Assembly (NCBI RefSeq): GCF_029946505.1
Contig: NZ_JARZHG010000045.1
Location: 25,843 to 89,842 of the forward strand
Origin: Polyangium sp. y55x31
GTDB lineage: Bacteria > Myxococcota_A > Polyangia > Polyangiales > Polyangiaceae
Reading direction: 5' to 3'
DNA: 64,000 nucleotides
Shown: piece after piece, positions 54,291 to 63,072 of the stretch
Numbering within the stretch: the stretch's first letter is position 1
Layout: each line of letters opens with the position of its first letter
Notes under the pieces: model-generated
Seen by the model: only the letters and a program-made list of their open reading frames with translations
The model's database searches: none
What the model was told of the DNA's origin: nothing
Made by a program: the position numbers and the translations under genes

Positions 54291-55013
54291 ATGGGAGAGG
54301 CAAAGACGAAGAAGGGCGCAAAGAAGGCGCCTTCGCAGGACGAGGTCGTGCTGAAGCTCCGCTCGGATCCGCGCACGGAGAAGCGGTTCGAGCCGAAGAG
54401 CTCGCCGTCGGCGATCCTGTCGGTGCTGGCCTTCTCGGTGGCGGCCGTGCTCGTCGGCGCCGGGACGTACGGGCAATGGATGCGCGACGAGGCGCTCGGG
54501 CCGCACAAGGCGGCGCCGTACCTGCTCGCCGCCGGCGCCGCCGTGCTGCTCGTGACGGCGCTGTTCGGGCCGCGGCCGGCGTTGCCGATCCGCGTGGGCG
54601 ACGCGGGCGTCGGGGTCGAGAAGGGCACGAACGAGATCGAGCGGATCGCGTGGCATGCGGTGCGCCGGATCGTGCTCGGCGATCGGTCGCTGACGGTGGA
54701 GGGGGAGGGGACGTCGATCGTGATCTCCCTGGCGGCGCTGCCGGAGGCGGCGGGCAAGGTGCTGCGCGAGGCGCGCGAGCGGATCCCGGCGAAGATGGAG
54801 GACGTCAAGGCGGGGGCGCTGGAGAACGCGACGGAGGGGGCGGCCGAGACGCTGCCGCTCGAGCCGGCGCAGGTCGCGGGGCTCAAGTGCAAGGCGAGCG
54901 GCAAGCTCATCGCGTTCGAGCGCGACGCACGGCTCTGCGGTCGGTGCGGCGAGGTCTACCACAAGGACTCCGTGCCGAAGCGCTGCGCGACGTGTGACGC
55001 GCGGCTCAAGTAG
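54291..55013 (+). CDS. Membrane protein with zinc-ribbon/RING-like tail
   Basis: This 240-residue protein has two hydrophobic helices (SAILSVLAFSVAAVLVGAGT and YLLAAGAAVLLVTALFG) near 39-92, then a PH-like beta domain (LPIRVGDAGVGVEKGTNEIE, LTVEGEGTSIVISL). The C-terminal 45 residues have LKCKASGK, RLCGRCGEVYHKDSVPKRC and ATCDARLK: Cys/His spacing fits a two-site RING- or ribbon-type zinc fold. Such tails act in protein binding. No partner is evident. It is followed on the same strand by the coiled-coil repeat gene, 39 bp away. Confidence 0.78.
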   Translation: MGEAKTKKGAKKAPSQDEVVLKLRSDPRTEKRFEPKSSPSAILSVLAFSVAAVLVGAGTYGQWMRDEALGPHKAAPYLLAAGAAVLLVTALFGPRPALPIRVGDAGVGVEKGTNEIERIAWHAVRRIVLGDRSLTVEGEGTSIVISLAALPEAAGKVLREARERIPAKMEDVKAGALENATEGAAETLPLEPAQVAGLKCKASGKLIAFERDARLCGRCGEVYHKDSVPKRCATCDARLK

Positions 55014-55052
55014 TCCGTCCACGGACATCAGGCCTCGGTTAACCTCGGGGCC

Positions 55053-56591
55053 ATGTCGACTTCGCACCTCGAATCTCCGCGCAAGATCCTCGATCTCGGC
55101 TCGGGCACCACGGCGTCTGCGTGGCTCGGGAGTACGGGCCTCGTCGCGTTTTTGACGTCGAGGCCGGCTCGTATCGCGGTCGCGCCCGTGACGGCGACGA
55201 GCGGAGAGGCGATCGATCTCCCTCGCATCACCGCGCAAGAAGTGGCGCTGCTCTCGAAGGACGTGGCGCTCGTTCGCGACAAGGAAGGAACGGTCTGGTC
55301 CGTGCCGCTCGCCGACCCATACCGGGTGCGCGAGGTCGTGCGGGACATGCGGACGCTCTTGCCGCGTCCTTCGGGGGAAGGCGCGCTCGCGATCAGCGAC
55401 GAGGGCAAGGTGCTTTCGCTATCGCTCGGTCGTGGCGAGGTCGGCGCGCGGCCCGTGGAGGTGCCGGGGCGCATGCGCGCGGGGGATGCGGGGGACGGCG
55501 TGACGTATCTCTTGGCCGAGGGCGAGCAAGGCGGGCAGCTCCGCGTGTATCCGGGCACGGCGCCGGAGCGCGGGCCGAGCGCGCGTGTGACGCTGCCGGT
55601 GGAGGCGGCGGAGCTCGATCAGGTGCGCGGCGGCCGCGTGTATTGCTTGGTGTTCAAGCGCGGCGGGACGGGGCTCTGCGTGGTGACGCGGGACGGGGCG
55701 CGCGCGGAGGCTTCGTTCGTCACGCTGGAGGCGCCGATCGCGGATGCGGTGGTGACGGATGCGAGCGTGGTCGTGGCGTTCGCGAATGGGAAGATCGCGC
55801 TGTACGGCGCGGCGTCGCTGGCGGCGCCGGGCGAGGGGCCGAGGGCGCCGGTGAGCACGACGGCGGCGGGTGGAAAGGGGCGGCCGCGTGTGCTTTTGGC
55901 GACGACGACGAAGGGGGCGACGTCGATCTGGATCGGGACGGCCGAGGGTGAGGTGATGCGGGCGGCGGTCGTCGAGGTGGCTGCGGCGCCGGAGCCGCCG
56001 GCCGCGGAGCCTTTGGCGCTGTTGGTGCAAGGGCCGTCGAAGGAGGAGGTCGAGGCGCTTCGGAAGGAGGTCGAAGCGCTGCGGGGGGCGCTCGATGCGC
56101 GGGCTTCCGAACTTGCCAGCGTGAAAGGGGAGCTTGACGCGCGGGTTGGTGACCTGGCCAGTGTGAGAGGGGAGCTCGACGCGCGGGCTTCCGAACTTGC
56201 CAGCGTGAAGGCTGAGCTAGGCGAGCGGGCTTCCGAACTTGCCAGCGTGCGAGGGGAGCTGGACGCGCGGGTGGGTGAACTGGCCAGCGTGAAGGCTGAG
56301 CTAGGCGAGCGGGTTGGTGAACTGGCCAGCGTGAAAGGGGAGCTGGACGCGCGGATTTCTGAACTTGCCAGCGTGAAGCGTGAGCTAGGCGAGCGGGTTT
56401 CTGAACTCGCCAGCGTGCAGCGTGAGCTCGATGCATCCAGGCGGGATCTCGCGCGTTCCCTGGAGGATCTCCGCGAGGAGCGTGCGAAGTTCGAGCGCAG
56501 CCTGGGCAAGCGGATCGACGGCCTCCTGCCGGAGCGCGTGCGTAGCGGCGTCGACTTCGTCGTGTCGCTCGTCGAGAACCGCCGCCGCTAG
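55053..56591 (+). CDS. Propeller-like protein with 14-residue coiled-coil repeat
   Basis: This 512-residue cytoplasmic protein has an N-terminal beta-rich region (about 5-310) with blade-like strands (KILDLGSGTTASAWLGSTGL, GEGALAISDEGKVLSLSLGR, ATTTKGATSIWIGTAEGEVM), probably a beta-propeller without clear WD signatures. From residue 346 it has eight tandem 14-residue units of the form ELDARASELASVKG, each two heptads, coded by a 42-bp repeat at 56088-56423. A long helix continues to about 495 (DLARSLEDLREERAKFERSL). The repeat predicts a parallel or antiparallel coiled coil of about 120 residues. No family is recognised. Confidence 0.8.
   Translation: MSTSHLESPRKILDLGSGTTASAWLGSTGLVAFLTSRPARIAVAPVTATSGEAIDLPRITAQEVALLSKDVALVRDKEGTVWSVPLADPYRVREVVRDMRTLLPRPSGEGALAISDEGKVLSLSLGRGEVGARPVEVPGRMRAGDAGDGVTYLLAEGEQGGQLRVYPGTAPERGPSARVTLPVEAAELDQVRGGRVYCLVFKRGGTGLCVVTRDGARAEASFVTLEAPIADAVVTDASVVVAFANGKIALYGAASLAAPGEGPRAPVSTTAAGGKGRPRVLLATTTKGATSIWIGTAEGEVMRAAVVEVAAAPEPPAAEPLALLVQGPSKEEVEALRKEVEALRGALDARASELASVKGELDARVGDLASVRGELDARASELASVKAELGERASELASVRGELDARVGELASVKAELGERVGELASVKGELDARISELASVKRELGERVSELASVQRELDASRRDLARSLEDLREERAKFERSLGKRIDGLLPERVRSGVDFVVSLVENRRR
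56088..56423 (+). repeat. 42-bp tandem repeat, eight units
   Basis: Eight in-frame units of 42 bp lie within the preceding gene and code 14-residue double heptads. Units differ in a few codons: D-A-R alternates with G-E-R, and V-G, A-S, I-S and V-S alternate at residues 6-7. The near-identical DNA (for example GAACTTGCCAGCGTGAA recurring) points to recent duplication or gene conversion, so unit number may vary between strains. Confidence 0.9.
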
Positions 56592-56681
56592 TTCCCTCTT
56601 GCATCGACCGCATCGCGGTTGATGCACCCGTGGGGCTTGCCCTGCAAAGGGGGGGTGGACAGCTACAAACAAAATTTCCCC

Positions 56682-56785
56682 GCGACGACTGCGCGAAGCG
56701 CAGTCGTCGCCCACGCGTCCAGGGCTTGCCCTGGTCCGGGTCCAGGGGTGGACAACCCCTGGTCGGGCCCGGGGTGAAACCCCGG
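56682..56785. repeat. Single modular palindromic element C
   Basis: One four-hairpin module in the inverted order: IV 56682-56710 (GCGACGACTGCGC arms, GAA loop), III 56719-56734 (CCAGGGC/GCCCTGG), II 56742-56762 (CCAGGGGT/ACCCCTGG), I 56769-56785 (CCGGGGT/ACCCCGG). It lies between convergent genes, 13 nt from the stop of the HD-domain gene and 90 nt from the stop of the coiled-coil gene. A separate short inverted repeat, GCATCGACCGC/GCGGTTGATGC, is at 56601-56625. Confidence 0.83.
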
Positions 56786-56798
56786 CGCTACGCTCCGC

Positions 56799-57770
56799 TC
56801 AGAGCCCGAAGCGCCCTGCGTTGTCCCGCAAAAACGCGAGGTAGACGTCGGCGCACTGGTGCGACGGGACCTCGCCGCTGTCGACGGCTGCTTCCAGTGC
56901 CTTCTTCAGCTCGCCGATCTTGCGTGACGGCGGCAGACTGAAGGCGCGCATGATCTCGTCGCCGATGCCGCTCGGGAGTGGCGGGACGACGGCGTCGAGC
57001 TTCTGGATTTGCTCCACGCGGTCGGCGAGATCGCTGATCTGGCGCAGGCCTTTCTTCTTTTTTTCGGGGCGCTTCGTGGTGATGTCTGCGCGTGACAGGT
57101 CGAGCAGGTCCTGGAGCTGATCGCCCATCTCCTTTGCGAACCTTCGCACGGCGCTGTCCGTCCACGAGGGCTCGTACTGGCTTGCTCGCAGGTGGTGCAG
57201 GATCAGGAAACGCACGGAGCTCTTCAGCGCGGGCTCGGGGTTGAAGAGCGGGATGCGGCGATCCAGCCGGTCGAACATGCGCGCGCCTACCTCGGCGTGG
57301 CCGAAGAAGTGCACCTCTCCCGAGGGCGAGATCGTCCGGGTTTTGACCTTGCCGATGTCGTGGAGGAGCGCTGCCCATCGGACTTCGAGCCGCGGTACGG
57401 CTTGCCGAACCACTTGCTTCGTGTGTTTCCAGACGTCCTTGTGACGCCACTCGCCGTCGCCGAAGCCGACCATCGCTTTGACCTCGGGGAGCATCGCGGC
57501 GAGTGCGCCGCATTCGAGGAGCGCGTCGAGACCGTCTTCGGCGTCGCGCGACATGATGATGCGGTCGATGGTGCGGCGGACGTCGGGGAGGTAGAGCGAC
57601 GAGGCGGCGCGGAAGTCTTCGCTGTCTGCGACGGGGTGCGTGGGCGCGGCGCCTGGCTCGGGGGGCGGCGGGGGTGTGCCTCGTTCGGCGCGTTCGACGG
57701 CCCAGGCGAGCGCCGTCATGGCGCGTTGCGGATCGGGGGTCTTCGCCTTCGTCTCTTCCTGCACGCGCAA
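56799..57770 (-). CDS. HD-domain hydrolase, CCA-enzyme-tail-like
   Basis: A frame of 323 codons starts at TTG 57770; GTG 57764 is a possible start. The HD domain (about 100-215) has WKHTKQVV, LLHDIGKVKTRT (HD pair), HFFGHAEVGARMF and ILHHLR, the order seen in the HD half of bacterial tRNA nucleotidyltransferases. MSRDAEDGLDALLECGALAA resembles the neck/body region. The catalytic nucleotidyltransferase head is absent, so it cannot be a CCA-adding enzyme. A metal-dependent phosphohydrolase on a nucleotide or RNA end is likely. It precedes palindromic module C. Confidence 0.85.
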   Translation of the reverse strand: MRVQEETKAKTPDPQRAMTALAWAVERAERGTPPPPPEPGAAPTHPVADSEDFRAASSLYLPDVRRTIDRIIMSRDAEDGLDALLECGALAAMLPEVKAMVGFGDGEWRHKDVWKHTKQVVRQAVPRLEVRWAALLHDIGKVKTRTISPSGEVHFFGHAEVGARMFDRLDRRIPLFNPEPALKSSVRFLILHHLRASQYEPSWTDSAVRRFAKEMGDQLQDLLDLSRADITTKRPEKKKKGLRQISDLADRVEQIQKLDAVVPPLPSGIGDEIMRAFSLPPSRKIGELKKALEAAVDSGEVPSHQCADVYLAFLRDNAGRFGL

Positions 57771-57833
57771 TCTCGGGGAAAATGGGGGAGGGAAGGGGGT
57801 AGCGCGGCGCGCCTTGCCTGTCGAGCGCGCGCG

Positions 57834-58331
57834 TCACCGGCCCGGGCGGAGCACCGTGGTCACGCGGAACGACCCGCCGAGTTGCGGTTTCGCGTCGGGC
57901 CTGCTCGGGCGCGCGATACCCACGAGCATGCCTGGATGCAGGCCGAGCGGAAGCTCCGCGACGTCTCGCACGAGCGTGCGCAGGAGCGCGATCACCATCG
58001 GGTGGTGGCCGACGAGCAGCGCGTCTGCGTCGGCTTCGGCGAGCTCGTGCAGGAGCGAGAGCGGCGGCGACTCGTCTGGTTCGAGCTCGGGGAAGGTCTC
58101 GATCGGGATCGACGCGGCGCCGAGCACGCCGGCCATGAGCTCTGCGGTGTGGTGCGCGCGCAGGTAGGTGCTCGTCACGATGCGGCCGAGCGTGGGCCCG
58201 TGCTGGGATCGCAGCGTCTTGCCGATTTCCTCGACGCCGAGGATGCCTTCGGAGGTGAGGGGGCGATCGCGGTCGCGCCCTGACGGCGAGCTGTCGGCCG
58301 CGAGGCCGTGGCGCATCACGTAGAGGTTCAT
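57834..58331 (-). CDS. sixA: SixA-type phosphohistidine phosphatase
   Basis: This 165-residue histidine phosphatase has the catalytic LYVMRHGLA (Arg 7, His 8), the RPLTSEG segment, [18 protein letters not shown] and the second His in LLVGHHPMV. Length fits SixA, which removes phosphate from histidine of phosphotransfer proteins. It lies 47 bp downstream of recA on the same strand, probably only by chance. Confidence 0.88.
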   Translation of the reverse strand: MNLYVMRHGLAADSSPSGRDRDRPLTSEGILGVEEIGKTLRSQHGPTLGRIVTSTYLRAHHTAELMAGVLGAASIPIETFPELEPDESPPLSLLHELAEADADALLVGHHPMVIALLRTLVRDVAELPLGLHPGMLVGIARPSRPDAKPQLGGSFRVTTVLRPGR

Positions 58332-58378
58332 GGTGACGAGAGGGAGCCTGCCACGAGGAAGGCCCCCTCGGGGATGGC

Positions 58379-59503
<1,125 letters not shown>

Positions 59504-59557
59504 GGCGACCTCGGGGGGCAGGGGGCAGTGAGGGTAATGGGTTGCGGCTGGGGGTTT

Positions 59558-59592
59558 GGGGGCGTAGCTAGGCTTGTCCTAGCGTAGCCCCC
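59558..59592 (-). promoter_or_regulatory. Interrupted stem-loop in the recA leader
   Basis: GGGGGC/GCCCCC and GCTAGG/CCTAGC pair around a symmetrical 3-nt internal loop (GTA on both sides), with a 5-nt terminal loop. It is about 55 nt before the recA start and downstream of the predicted promoter, so it would be in the mRNA leader. Confidence 0.45.
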
Positions 59593-59611
59593 AAGCGTCA
59601 GAAAGCGCGCC

Positions 59612-59624
59612 ACGAACCGTTCGT
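59612..59624 (-). promoter_or_regulatory. Perfect palindrome in the recA leader
   Basis: ACGAAC-C-GTTCGT has 6-bp arms around one base. It resembles the GAAC...GTTC type of SOS boxes in other phyla but with far shorter spacing. It lies 9 nt downstream of the predicted -10, near the expected transcription start. Confidence 0.35.
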
Positions 59625-59632
59625 CTCGGCTG

Positions 59633-59661
59633 CGTATACTGTCCGGCTGTTCAGGAGGCAA
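59633..59661 (-). promoter_or_regulatory. recA promoter with LexA-type operator
   Basis: On the minus strand, TTGCCT (59661-59656), 17 nt and TATACG (59638-59633) form a housekeeping-type promoter (4 of 6 matches at each box). The 17-bp spacer read on the plus strand, CTGTCCGGCTGTTCAGG at 59639-59655, matches 15 of 17 positions of the motif I recall for Myxococcus xanthus LexA (CTRHAMRYBYGTTCAGS). A second half-site makes GTTCAG-9 nt-CTGAAC at 59649-59669. SOS control of recA is the natural reading. Confidence 0.6.
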
Positions 59662-59710
59662 GGCTGAACGGCGGGAGAGCGGACAGGTTATGTCCGATCC
59701 CAAATTTCCT

Positions 59711-62700
59711 TCAGAACAGGCCGATGGAGAAGTGGAAGGCGCCGATGTCCTCCCACTGGCGGCGGTTCAGGTTGAAGCCGTAGTCGAGCGCGACGGGGCC
59801 GATGGGGGTCGTGACGCGTAGGCCCGCGCCGAGGGCGTAGCGGAGGGTGAAGTCGATGGCCGTCGGCTCCTTCCAGAGGTTGCCCGTGTCGAGGAAGAAG
59901 CCGGCCTGGAAGAGGTCGGTGACCGGGACGCGCAGCTCGAGGCGCGGGTTGATCGAGAGGTCGCCGCCGCGGATCGGGACGTTCGCGAGGACGGCCGAGC
60001 GCGTGGTCTGGCCTTTCGCGATGAGGCCACGCGCGACGTCCTCGGGGACGAGGGCGTCGGCGAGGAAGGCGCGGATCGTGTCGACGCCGCCGAGGAAGAA
60101 GAGGCGGTCGGGGTAGGTGGAGCTGCCTTCCTTGAGCTGCAGGTTGTAGCCGGCCGCGAGGCTCATCGCGATGCTCGGGCCCTTCGAGCTGAGCTCGAAG
60201 TAGCCGGCGACGCGGCCGGACATGCGCAGGAAGTGGCTGTTGATCGTGGCCTCGCCCTCGTCGGTGGGCAGCGCGTTGACGTGCTCGACGCCGAGCGCGA
60301 CGAGCGCGCCCTTGGTGGCGGCGAAGGCGCTGTTGCGGCCGTCCCACGCGAAGTTGACGCGCTCGGCGACGGCGAACGTGCTGCCGAAGGGGACGCGGAG
60401 CAGCGGGATGATCGGCGAGTCGATGGCCGTCTCGTTGAAGACGTCGACCTCGTTCACCTCCGCGGACGCGCCGAGGCGCATCGTGATCGTGCGGGTCGGG
60501 CGGTAGGCGAGCGTGGGCACGAGCGCTTGACGGCTGATGCCGAAGCCGCGCTGGTTGTCGCGGACGTCGATGCCGTCGACCGAGAGGCTCACGAGCGGGC
60601 CGAGGCCGATCTCGGGGAAGGTGATCGACGCGGTGTTCCGTCGTTCGAGCTGCTGGCCGACGCTGAGCTTCTTCTCGTAGTCGGCGCGGACGCCCGGATC
60701 GAGGACGATGAAGTCGAAGAGGTAGGAGAGCTGCACGCGCAGGGTGAGCGCGATGGCGAGGCCCGCGATGTTCTTGTGGCCGTACTCGACGGCGAAGCGG
60801 AGGCCCTCGCCCGTGGAGAAGCCGACGCGCGGATCGAGGTACTGCGGGACCTGTTCGGTGACCGTGACGAGCACGCGCTTCTGCTTCTGCGGGACCTCGG
60901 GATCTTCGAGGCCCACCGAGACGCTGGAGAACGCGCCGAGCGAGCCGATGCGCTCCTCGCTGCGCCGCGCGTCGCGCTCGACGAATGGTTTGCCTTCTTC
61001 GAGGGCGACGCGGCGCAGGATGAGCGCCTCGCTCGTGCGGAGCGCGCCGCGCACGACGAAGCCGCCGACGATGACCTGATCACGCTCGGTGATCGCGAAC
61101 CGAGCCCGCGCCCGCGTGCGGTCGGGCGAGGGCTCGATCGAGGCCTTCACTTCGGCGAACGCGTAGCCACGATCGCGGTAGGCCTCGACGATGCGGAGGC
61201 GCGCGGCTTCGAGCTCGATCGTCGAGAGCGGCTTGCCGAGCTCGAGGCGGCTCGTCTCGAAGAGCGCCTGCTCCGAGAGCGTGCGGCTGCCCTCGAAGGC
61301 GACATCGTGCAGCAAGGTCTGCGGGCCGAGGTGCATCGGGATGCGCAGCGCGATCTCGCGCGAGCACTCGACGTGCTTCACGGGATCGGGGCGGCACACG
61401 AGCGTCTGCGGGGGATCGGGCTCGGGCAACGGGAGGCCGAGGGCGTCCTTCGCGCAGAGGGCCTCGCTCGGCTCGCGTGGCTCGGGGATGCAGCGGCCCG
61501 CGGGGGAGCGCGCGCTGCACGTCGCGCGCTCGACCTGCACGGGACCGACGACGGCGTTCAGGTAGCCCTTGCTGTAGGCGGGATCCTTCAGGTGCTTGAG
61601 CGCGCGCTCGTAGGTCTCGGGCGCGTACGTCTCGGCCGGGTTCAGATCGAGCGGCCTCGCGACGGCACGTGGCCCGCGGCCACCGAAGAGCGCCGAGACC
61701 GCGTTCGGATCCTTCAGCGAAAAACCTTTGTCGCCGGGCAGATCCTCCACGAGGAAGCTGTCGATCTCGCCGCGCACCTGCTCGGCGTTCCACGTCTTCG
61801 GCAAGCACGGGAAGATGCGCTGGACGACGCGCACCTGATCACCCTCGTCGATCCTGAGCACGAGGTGGTGGACCGGATCCTTCGGGCCGCCGCGCTCCTC
61901 GGCGACGACGCTCGCGTCAAGGAAGCCGCGCTGGACGTAGAAGCGGGTGAGCCTCTCGACGAGCTCCTGCGTCTTCTGCTCGAAACCCTTCTTGGGCGCG
62001 ATCGCCGCGGAGAGCTCGACCTCGTCGACGGAGCGGTTGCCCTCGAAGACCGGGACGACGCGTGGCCCGGGCGTGACGTAGACGAAGAGCTCGCTGCTCG
62101 ACGCCGAGAGCCGCACCGCGTGTTTGACGTCGGCGCGGTAGAAGCCGTTCTCCCGCAACGCCTCGGCGAGCTCCCGATCGGCCTCCTCGAGCAGCGGCTC
62201 GTCGATACGCGCGCCGACCCCGAACCGGTAGCGCTCTTCGAGGCCGTTCACCTCGCGCTCCATGCCGGGCGTGATCACGAAGTTGCGGCGCGTCACGGTG
62301 CGCGGCGCGCCCGCGTCGATGTCGATGCGCAAGACGACGCGGTTGGGATCGTCGGTGTCCGAGACGTCGGACATGACGTTCGCCTGCGGATAGCCGTGAT
62401 CCGCGTAGTACCGGCGGATCCGCTGCCCCATCTCCGTCAGCATGGGCGCCGTGATCTCGCCGCCTTCGCGCACGTGCGCCGCGTCGAGCGTCGCCGCGCG
62501 ATCCAGCGTCGCACCCGAGAGGCGGATCGAGGCCACGATGCGCCGAGGTAGCACGTGCACCCGCAGGACCACGCCATCTCCCTCGGCGATCACCTCCACC
62601 GTCACACGCGCGAACTGCCCCGTCTCCGTGAGCTCGCGCATCACGGTTCGCGCAGCCGAGGGCTGAAACGGTTCGCCCACGCGGACCTTCGTGACGCGCG

Positions 62701-62974
62701 GCGACGAGCTCCAGCGCGAACCGACGGTCACGACGTCGACACGCTTGATCGGTTTGCCCACGAGCGCGCTCGTGTCCGGCGGCGGCGAGAGCTGCGGCGC
62801 GGCAAGCGCGGCCTGCGGCTCCTCGCCGGCAAGCGCAGCGCTCTCGCCGGGGCTCGTGCCCTGGTTTTTCGCGGTCTGGGCCCCTGCCGTTCCCGCGCCG
62901 AGCAGGCAGACGAGCGAGCATGCCGCGGCAAGGCAGCGGGCTCGTTGGGACCGGGAAAAACGCGGGATGGGCAC
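59711..62974 (-). CDS. bamA: Enlarged Omp85/BamA-type outer-membrane protein
   Basis: This protein of about 1087 residues starts at GTG 62974. A signal peptide (RCLAAACSLVCLLGAGTAGA) is followed by several POTRA domains (about 60-720; for example VIAEGDGVVLRVHVLPRRIV, DEVELSAAIAPKKGFEQKTQ, GYAFAEVKASIEPSPDRTRA) and a 16-strand barrel (about 740-1087; VGFSTGEGLRFAVEYGHKNI, GFFLDTGNLWKEPTAIDF, GPVALDYGFNLNRRQWEDIG). The chain ends FHFSIGLF with a terminal Phe, the usual barrel signal. BamA is usually about 800 residues; here the POTRA part is enlarged and has a Cys/Pro-rich insertion. BamA, for protein insertion, is favoured; a TamA-like paralogue is possible. Confidence 0.85.
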   Translation of the reverse strand: MPIPRFSRSQRARCLAAACSLVCLLGAGTAGAQTAKNQGTSPGESAALAGEEPQAALAAPQLSPPPDTSALVGKPIKRVDVVTVGSRWSSSPRVTKVRVGEPFQPSAARTVMRELTETGQFARVTVEVIAEGDGVVLRVHVLPRRIVASIRLSGATLDRAATLDAAHVREGGEITAPMLTEMGQRIRRYYADHGYPQANVMSDVSDTDDPNRVVLRIDIDAGAPRTVTRRNFVITPGMEREVNGLEERYRFGVGARIDEPLLEEADRELAEALRENGFYRADVKHAVRLSASSSELFVYVTPGPRVVPVFEGNRSVDEVELSAAIAPKKGFEQKTQELVERLTRFYVQRGFLDASVVAEERGGPKDPVHHLVLRIDEGDQVRVVQRIFPCLPKTWNAEQVRGEIDSFLVEDLPGDKGFSLKDPNAVSALFGGRGPRAVARPLDLNPAETYAPETYERALKHLKDPAYSKGYLNAVVGPVQVERATCSARSPAGRCIPEPREPSEALCAKDALGLPLPEPDPPQTLVCRPDPVKHVECSREIALRIPMHLGPQTLLHDVAFEGSRTLSEQALFETSRLELGKPLSTIELEAARLRIVEAYRDRGYAFAEVKASIEPSPDRTRARARFAITERDQVIVGGFVVRGALRTSEALILRRVALEEGKPFVERDARRSEERIGSLGAFSSVSVGLEDPEVPQKQKRVLVTVTEQVPQYLDPRVGFSTGEGLRFAVEYGHKNIAGLAIALTLRVQLSYLFDFIVLDPGVRADYEKKLSVGQQLERRNTASITFPEIGLGPLVSLSVDGIDVRDNQRGFGISRQALVPTLAYRPTRTITMRLGASAEVNEVDVFNETAIDSPIIPLLRVPFGSTFAVAERVNFAWDGRNSAFAATKGALVALGVEHVNALPTDEGEATINSHFLRMSGRVAGYFELSSKGPSIAMSLAAGYNLQLKEGSSTYPDRLFFLGGVDTIRAFLADALVPEDVARGLIAKGQTTRSAVLANVPIRGGDLSINPRLELRVPVTDLFQAGFFLDTGNLWKEPTAIDFTLRYALGAGLRVTTPIGPVALDYGFNLNRRQWEDIGAFHFSIGLF

Positions 62975-63072
62975 GGGCCGAGGTAGATGGGGGCACGGAG
63001 GGGCTCGCGGCCCTTTGGAGACGCCCGTCCCGATGCTACCGTCCGCCCGAGTTGCTCGCCAAAAGGTACGGC

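Noticed and set aside
60233..62551. Plus-strand open frame of about 772 codons
   Set aside because: Antisense shadow of the bamA-like gene, whose POTRA and barrel motifs are clear.
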